A DNA stretch of 10,201 bases from Pelagophyceae sp. CCMP2097. Its lineage: Eukaryota; Sar; Pelagophyceae. The translations under genes were made by a program, and so were the position numbers. Shown here one piece after another: positions 6,961 to 10,201 of this stretch (the stretch's first letter is position 1; every line of letters begins with the position of its first letter). Where the stretch lies: positions 3,733 to 13,933 of the forward strand of contig MU657465.1 of NCBI GenBank assembly GCA_026770575.1, given 5' to 3'. The notes under the pieces were generated by a model. That model searched no databases. It saw only the letters and a program-made list of their open reading frames with translations, and was not told the origin of the DNA.

Positions 6961-7133
6961 TCTCAAGTGACGCAAAGTTGTGCCTCCCAGAAGGCGCCTG
7001 CGGGGGTGGGCGTGGTCGCTATGGGCCTCCCTGCCCCCCGGGGTGTCCATGAAATGATCAGCCGCGTGGAGGGCGCCTTGCAAGGGCGTGAACGGGCGTT
7101 TCCTATAATATGTTGGACTTGATAACATCATAA

Positions 7134-7177
7134 TTTGCCTCCTTGTCTTGATTTTGACTTGATTTTGCCTCCTTGTC
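7134..7177. repeat. Short direct repeat inside the MITE
   Basis: TTTGCCTCCTTGTC occurs at 7134-7147 and 7164-7177 (30-bp period). TTGATTTTG is also repeated between them. This is subterminal tandem repetition of the kind often seen inside non-autonomous DNA elements. Confidence 0.65.
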
Positions 7178-7194
7178 GCGAAGGTTCGGGCCCG

Positions 7195-7457
7195 GCTGTC
7201 AATTGCAGGACCGCAGGGATCGAAATTCTGGCTATGTGACGAGGCGGATCCGTACGTACTGGGGTGGTATATGGCCGGTCCCGTACGAGTGCCGCGAGTG
7301 GGGCTTCAGACGAGCCAAAACTGAAGTCTGGATTTTGAGTTTGAGCGTTTTAAACAGAAGATTTTTGTGGGACCGGGCATCACGGGACTCAGCGCGGCGT
7401 CCTCTATCACCCCCAACAGGAGCAAAACAGCCTCCGACGAATGCTGCAATTGACAGC
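7195..7457. repeat. Internal 14-bp inverted repeat inside the MITE
   Basis: GCTGTCAATTGCAG at 7195-7208 is the perfect inverse of 7444-7457. Weak similarity continues outward for a few bases. The arms enclose 235 bp. They could be the ends of an older element nested within the MITE, although no target duplication is evident, or a second foldback arm pair. Confidence 0.65.
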
Positions 7458-7463
7458 AAGCCC

Positions 7464-7488
7464 CTGGTGTTATAAGCGATACCCCTTG
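7464..7488. repeat. Right terminal inverted repeat of the MITE
   Basis: Outer 12 bp (7477-7488) form a perfect inverse of the left end; inner 13 bp are partly conserved. It is followed by TA at 7489-7490 and then by uninterrupted RT sequence on the minus strand. Confidence 0.85.
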
Positions 7489-9091
7489 TACCAAATCCTG
7501 CTGGCTTGCTTCAGTCCGTAAAGCGACTTGAGCAGCCGCCAAATCGGGATGAGTCCGTCCGAGCGCGGTGGCGACGCAAAACCTTGCGGATCGTAGCAGA
7601 ACACGGCCTCTTCCAGCACGCCGTTGAGGTACGCGCCCGTGACGTCGCCGCTGAAAAGGAGCATAGCGTTTGCCGTTGCCCGCGCAATGAGTAAGCGCAC
7701 CGTCTCGGCGCGTGCCGTCGGTGCGAACGTCTCGAAGTAGTCGACACCTAAGCGTTGTCCAAAACCGCGTGCGACCAGCCGCCCCTTGATCTTATCGCGG
7801 CTGCCGTCGTCCTTCAACTTTTCCTTCAAGACCCATTTGAGCGTGAGCATGTTGTAGGCCTTGAGCGCCGACGCCGTGACAAGCTCCACAACGAAGGTGC
7901 CGTGGTCGCAGATCTGGTCGTACTCCTGCTGCATGGCTGTAATGGTCGGCTCGCGGTCAGGTCCGTCGAGGAAAGTGCGCGCGTGTTGCTGTCGGACCTC
8001 GGCGATGTTCATGCTCTGCGCGGTGCCAATGATCGCGGCGAAACCGGTCACGGCGCTAATTGCGAGTAAAGTCGTCCAGCCGGTCCAGCAGCGCGCGCCC
8101 CCTTTCGGGTCTTCTGGTTCGAAGCGGTTGCGCGTCTTTTGTTGGCGCACAGGGCGAGACGCGGGCGGCCGCGATTCCGAAAACAAGTCCAGCGGCGTGT
8201 CCAGCGACGGTGGCGGAGGCAGTCCCGACGGTGGCGGAGGCGGTCCCTGTGGCGAGGTCCTCGGAGGCAGGCCCGGCGGCCTCAAAGGCAGACCCGCCGG
8301 CGAGTCCAACGCCGGGGGCGTCTCCGAGGGCGGTCTCGGCGGCGGTCGCGGCGAATCTGGCTCCCGCAAAGGCAGGCCCGACCGTCGTGGCGTCGGAACC
8401 GGTGGTAGATCGGTGATGACGTTTGGCGGCGCTTTGTAAGCGAACGGATTCCACGACCCGGGGGAGCGTTCCAGCGAACTGTCAGCGCACGGGCGCACGT
8501 CGAACGTGCGGAGCGTGCCGAGCGTGTTGGACTGCGACGGCGCCGCCAGCGGGTGTGTTACGAGCTGGAAAGACTCCGTTCCTGAGGCCATCGACTTTCC
8601 CTCGCGGCTAAAGAATGCGCCAGGCACGCTGCTGCAAAATTCCAGCGGCGCGTCGTAAGTCGACTCGTCGAAATCTACGTTGCCCGAGTACCAGATGGAC
8701 TCGTCGTCGTAAAGCATGACGGTGTACATCTTGCTGTTTTCACAGTAGCCGAGGTGGATGCACTGCGCTCCCTTTGCGCCGACGTCCTTCCGCAGTCTCT
8801 TGCTTGGCTCGAGGTACATCGATCCGACCGAAAATGGGATGACGAGGTGGCCGACGGACGGTTTTCGGCCCGTCTCACGCTCGTACGGCGTCATGTATTC
8901 CGGGTTGCTCGCGTTCGGCATGCGGTCTTTGACGTAGTCAACGATTTCGATGGCCTTGAGTAGATAAGACGGCGGCATGCCGCGCTCGAGCATGGTGGCG
9001 CGCGCGTCGTTGAACGTGGTGAGGTTGCTGTTCTCGACGACGCCGATCTGATTGTGCGTGTGCGCCGCGGTCATCTCGTGAACGATGCCGT
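7489..9091 (-). pseudogene. Integrase C-terminus, linker and RT N-terminus (element B)
   Basis: One open frame of about 530 codons. It begins with NGIVHEMTA and HNQIGVVEN, which supplies the catalytic Glu of the DDE triad (9033-9035). The copia integrase C-terminal block follows (TPYERETGRKPSVGHL, CIHLGY). Next comes a Pro-rich linker (about 8170-8410) and a short hydrophobic segment, LLAISAVTGFAAIIG (about 8022-8082). The copia RT starts with AMQQEYDQI and continues through RLVARGFGQ and YFETFAP. FSGDVTGAYLNG carries the first catalytic Asp (7644-7646), and SLYGLKQASRIWY ends the segment. The frame is then cut by the MITE, which adds a stop at 7470. Order IN then RT fixes the copia superfamily. 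Confidence 0.9.
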
Positions 9092-9831
9092 TTGCGCGGA
9101 GATTTCGTTGGCCTCACCCTCTATAAAGTACTTGGCGCCGTCGGTATTTATGCGCTTGACTGTAAATCCCCGCGACACAACGTAGTCAAGCAGCGCCTCG
9201 ATTTTGAGTTTAACGGCGGCGCCAAAAAGTCGCGACAGGAAGTAGTGCTTCGTCCGCCGCCGAGTACACTCGTCAGTGACGCCCAAAACGTATTTGACGT
9301 TAAAAATGGGCTCGCTGAGGTGCGCGACGTCGACTTGCAAACTGCGCCACGGGACTGTAGAGCGCGCGGATATGGGCTGAGCGGCGCCGCGATCTCTGCG
9401 CCGCGACTTTGCGTCGGCGCAAGTCCAGCATAAAGGCTCCCCGGGTGCCATCTTCGGCACTTTACCAAAATCACCGGCTCCGATTGTCACGGCCAGCAGG
9501 CGCCGGACGTTTCTGTGGTTACAGCATCGGTGCCAGAGCTTCTGCAGCGCGTTTGTGATGGCCACGCCAGCAAAGTGCCGCTCGTCCGGCTTGTGGACCA
9601 GCGTCCTGATCCAGTGGTGGTTGCCGTCGAAAAACGTCGGAATAGAGCGGTCGCAATCGACGACAATGCGCTGGCCGGCGGTGTCGAGGATAAAGCCGTG
9701 GCGGCGGATCGTGCCCTTGCCGAGGAGGCGCACCCCGCCACTTGCCGTAGTGGCGACGAGCAGGCCCTCGTGCGATTCGAACGGGACGAGGCTGCCGTCG
9801 TCGGCAACGAAAAGGATGGCCGTTTTTTTTT
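9092..9831 (-). pseudogene. Protease C-terminus, GAG-pre-integrase and integrase core (element B)
   Basis: Reads KKTAILFVADDGS, the rest of the protease, then the HHCC zinc-binding module: H (9530-9532) and H (9515-9517) in LWHRCCNH, C (9428-9430) and C (9419-9421) in CWTC. The integrase core gives Asp in LQVDVAH (9329-9331) and Asp in INTDGAK (9140-9142). The third residue, Glu, lies in the next frame about 35 residues later, as in a DD35E integrase. A one-base shift at about 9088-9094 separates them, and a second shift at the A9 run 9823-9831 separates this part from the protease active site. The key zinc-binding and acidic residues are otherwise all present, so decay is modest. Confidence 0.88.
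9823..9831. other. T9/A9 homopolymer with frameshift
   Basis: Nine T on the plus strand (A9 on the coding minus strand). The protease frame before it and the VADDGS frame after it differ by +1, so losing one A would join them. Homopolymer slippage, old or in sequencing, is the simplest cause. Confidence 0.75.
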
Positions 9832-10120
9832 CGACCGCGCGTCTTTCCGGCGCCGAAAACGCCGGTGAGGTTCGACACAATGCTGTAGTCGACGTCGGTG
9901 AAGTCTTCGTCGTGCGACGTAATATAACCGCTTGCTCCACTATCAGCCATCGTCCACACGCATGCAGTCGTCATGGATGATTGTGTCGGGCAATCCGCGC
10001 CTGAGATAGACACAGTCGGAGCTGCGTTGCGAGACGTGCCCGCCGCGCCGCCGGCCGTCTCGAAATCGAGATCTTTGGAGGAGGCGCTTCCATGTAGTAG
10101 GTTCGGCGACTCGGAGTAAA

Positions 10121-10183
10121 GTCGTCGTCGTCGTCGTCGTCGTAGTTGGTCGGTGTCGTCGTCGTCGTCGTCGTCGTCGTCGT
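10121..10183. repeat. Two (GTC)n trinucleotide microsatellites
   Basis: GTC repeats at 10121-10143 and 10154-10183, separated by about 10 bp. On the minus strand the element B frame reads the first-encountered block (10155-10181) as nine Asp and the other as seven Arg, because the spacer shifts the phase. This is a common slippage-prone repeat. Confidence 0.85.
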
Positions 10184-10201
10184 AAGACAGCGTTTCGACT
10201 G

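Larger units (their letters stand above)
6936..7488. mobile_element. MITE-like DNA transposon, 553 bp, TA target duplication
   Basis: Left end CAAGGGGTATCG (6936-6947) is the exact inverse of the right end (7477-7488). The similarity extends imperfectly to 25 bp (19 of 25 matching). TA flanks both ends (6934-6935, 7489-7490). Removing one TA plus the element joins element B's TGG TAC to CAG ATC, restoring an uninterrupted RT frame reading WYQII, so the site was intact RT before insertion. No transposase is encoded. TA duplication suggests a non-autonomous Tc1/mariner-type element. Because the joined site is GGTACC, a 4-bp GTAC duplication is equally consistent with the sequence. The interior is less GC-rich than its host. 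Confidence 0.85.
6264..10201 (-). mobile_element. Copia-like LTR retrotransposon B, decayed, runs off the window
   Basis: Minus-strand order is Gag tail, protease, GAG-pre-integrase, integrase, linker, RT, RNase H: integrase before RT defines the Ty1/copia superfamily. Damage visible: frameshifts at about 9823-9831, 9088-9094 and 6897-6900, YVDN in place of YVDD, a 553-bp insertion at 6936-7488, and truncation inside RNase H. Its protease differs clearly from that of element A, so the two are different families and not halves of one inverted element. The 5' LTR and most of gag lie beyond 10201; the 3' LTR is absent. Confidence 0.85.
9823..10201 (-). pseudogene. Gag tail and protease active site (element B), open to window edge
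   Basis: The frame is open from the window edge to the A9 run. It reads nine Asp codons, a short spacer, seven Arg codons, then a Ser/Ala/Gly-rich stretch and WTMADSGASGYIT. The last is the copia protease motif with catalytic Asp at 9942-9944 and the normal DSG triplet. Beyond VFGAGK the frame is lost at the homopolymer. No zinc knuckle is visible in this piece; it should lie past 10201. The first in-window start-like codon in this frame (GTG at 10013) is not a real start. Confidence 0.75.

Noticed and set aside
9011..9074. Independent gene starting at the ATG at 9074 (minus)
   Set aside because: The ATG is an internal Met codon of the integrase; the sequence just upstream in the same frame (NGIVHE) is conserved integrase, exposed by a frameshift.
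9819..9836. Programmed -1 frameshift at an A-rich slippery site (A AAA AAC) in the element B protease
   Set aside because: The heptamer is present in phase, but the downstream frame is +1 relative to the upstream one, so a -1 shift would not reach it.
3993..10201. One copia element split by a simple inversion
   Set aside because: Both halves contain their own, clearly different protease (DIGAS with VPSIKHNIISGS versus DSGASGYIT), so they come from two elements.

Overview
The window looks like nuclear DNA from a GC-rich unicellular eukaryote, most plausibly a marine microalga. The evidence is an intronless 790-residue protein made of 37-residue repeats with an LANTxWAFxxAG core, which is typical of organelle RNA-binding repeat proteins in algae and alveolates. 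There is also dense Ty1/copia-type retrotransposon debris, simple-sequence tracts and a small DNA transposon. A stramenopile such as a pelagophyte is my guess from the style of the repeat protein; the sequence does not prove it. There are no bacterial operons, Shine-Dalgarno sites, rRNA, tRNA or CRISPR arrays.

Layout. Positions 1-1106 hold no convincing gene: two copies of a 70-bp G/C-rich repeat, a nested inverted repeat at 326-387, a 14-bp direct repeat, then featureless sequence. Positions 1107-3479 (+) carry the one apparently intact host gene, a heptatricopeptide/OPR-like helical-repeat protein with 14 clear repeats and one degenerate repeat. Positions 3480-3992 are non-coding and partly AT-rich, and could contain the 5' LTR and leader of the following element. 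Positions 3993-6299 (+) are the 5' half of a copia-like element A: a Gag with a coiled coil, capsid-like region and CCHC knuckle, then an in-frame UGA, then an open protease region in the same frame.

A 41-nt pyrimidine tract (6223-6263) marks the junction with a second copia-like element B on the opposite strand. Element B runs from beyond 10201 down to about 6264 and reads, in minus-strand order: Gag tail, protease, GAG-pre-integrase, integrase, proline-rich linker, reverse transcriptase, start of RNase H. It has three frameshifts, a YVDN active site and a truncated RNase H. Its RT is split by a 553-bp DNA element (6936-7488) with terminal inverted repeats and a TA duplication; removing that element in silico rejoins the RT reading frame exactly.

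The host gene probably acts on organelle RNA. The rest is a nest of decayed mobile elements: two different copia elements with converging 3' sides, and a MITE-like element inserted into one of them. The points most worth a second look are the gag/UGA/protease arrangement, the precise MITE insertion, the pyrimidine-tract junction and the variable positions of the repeat protein.
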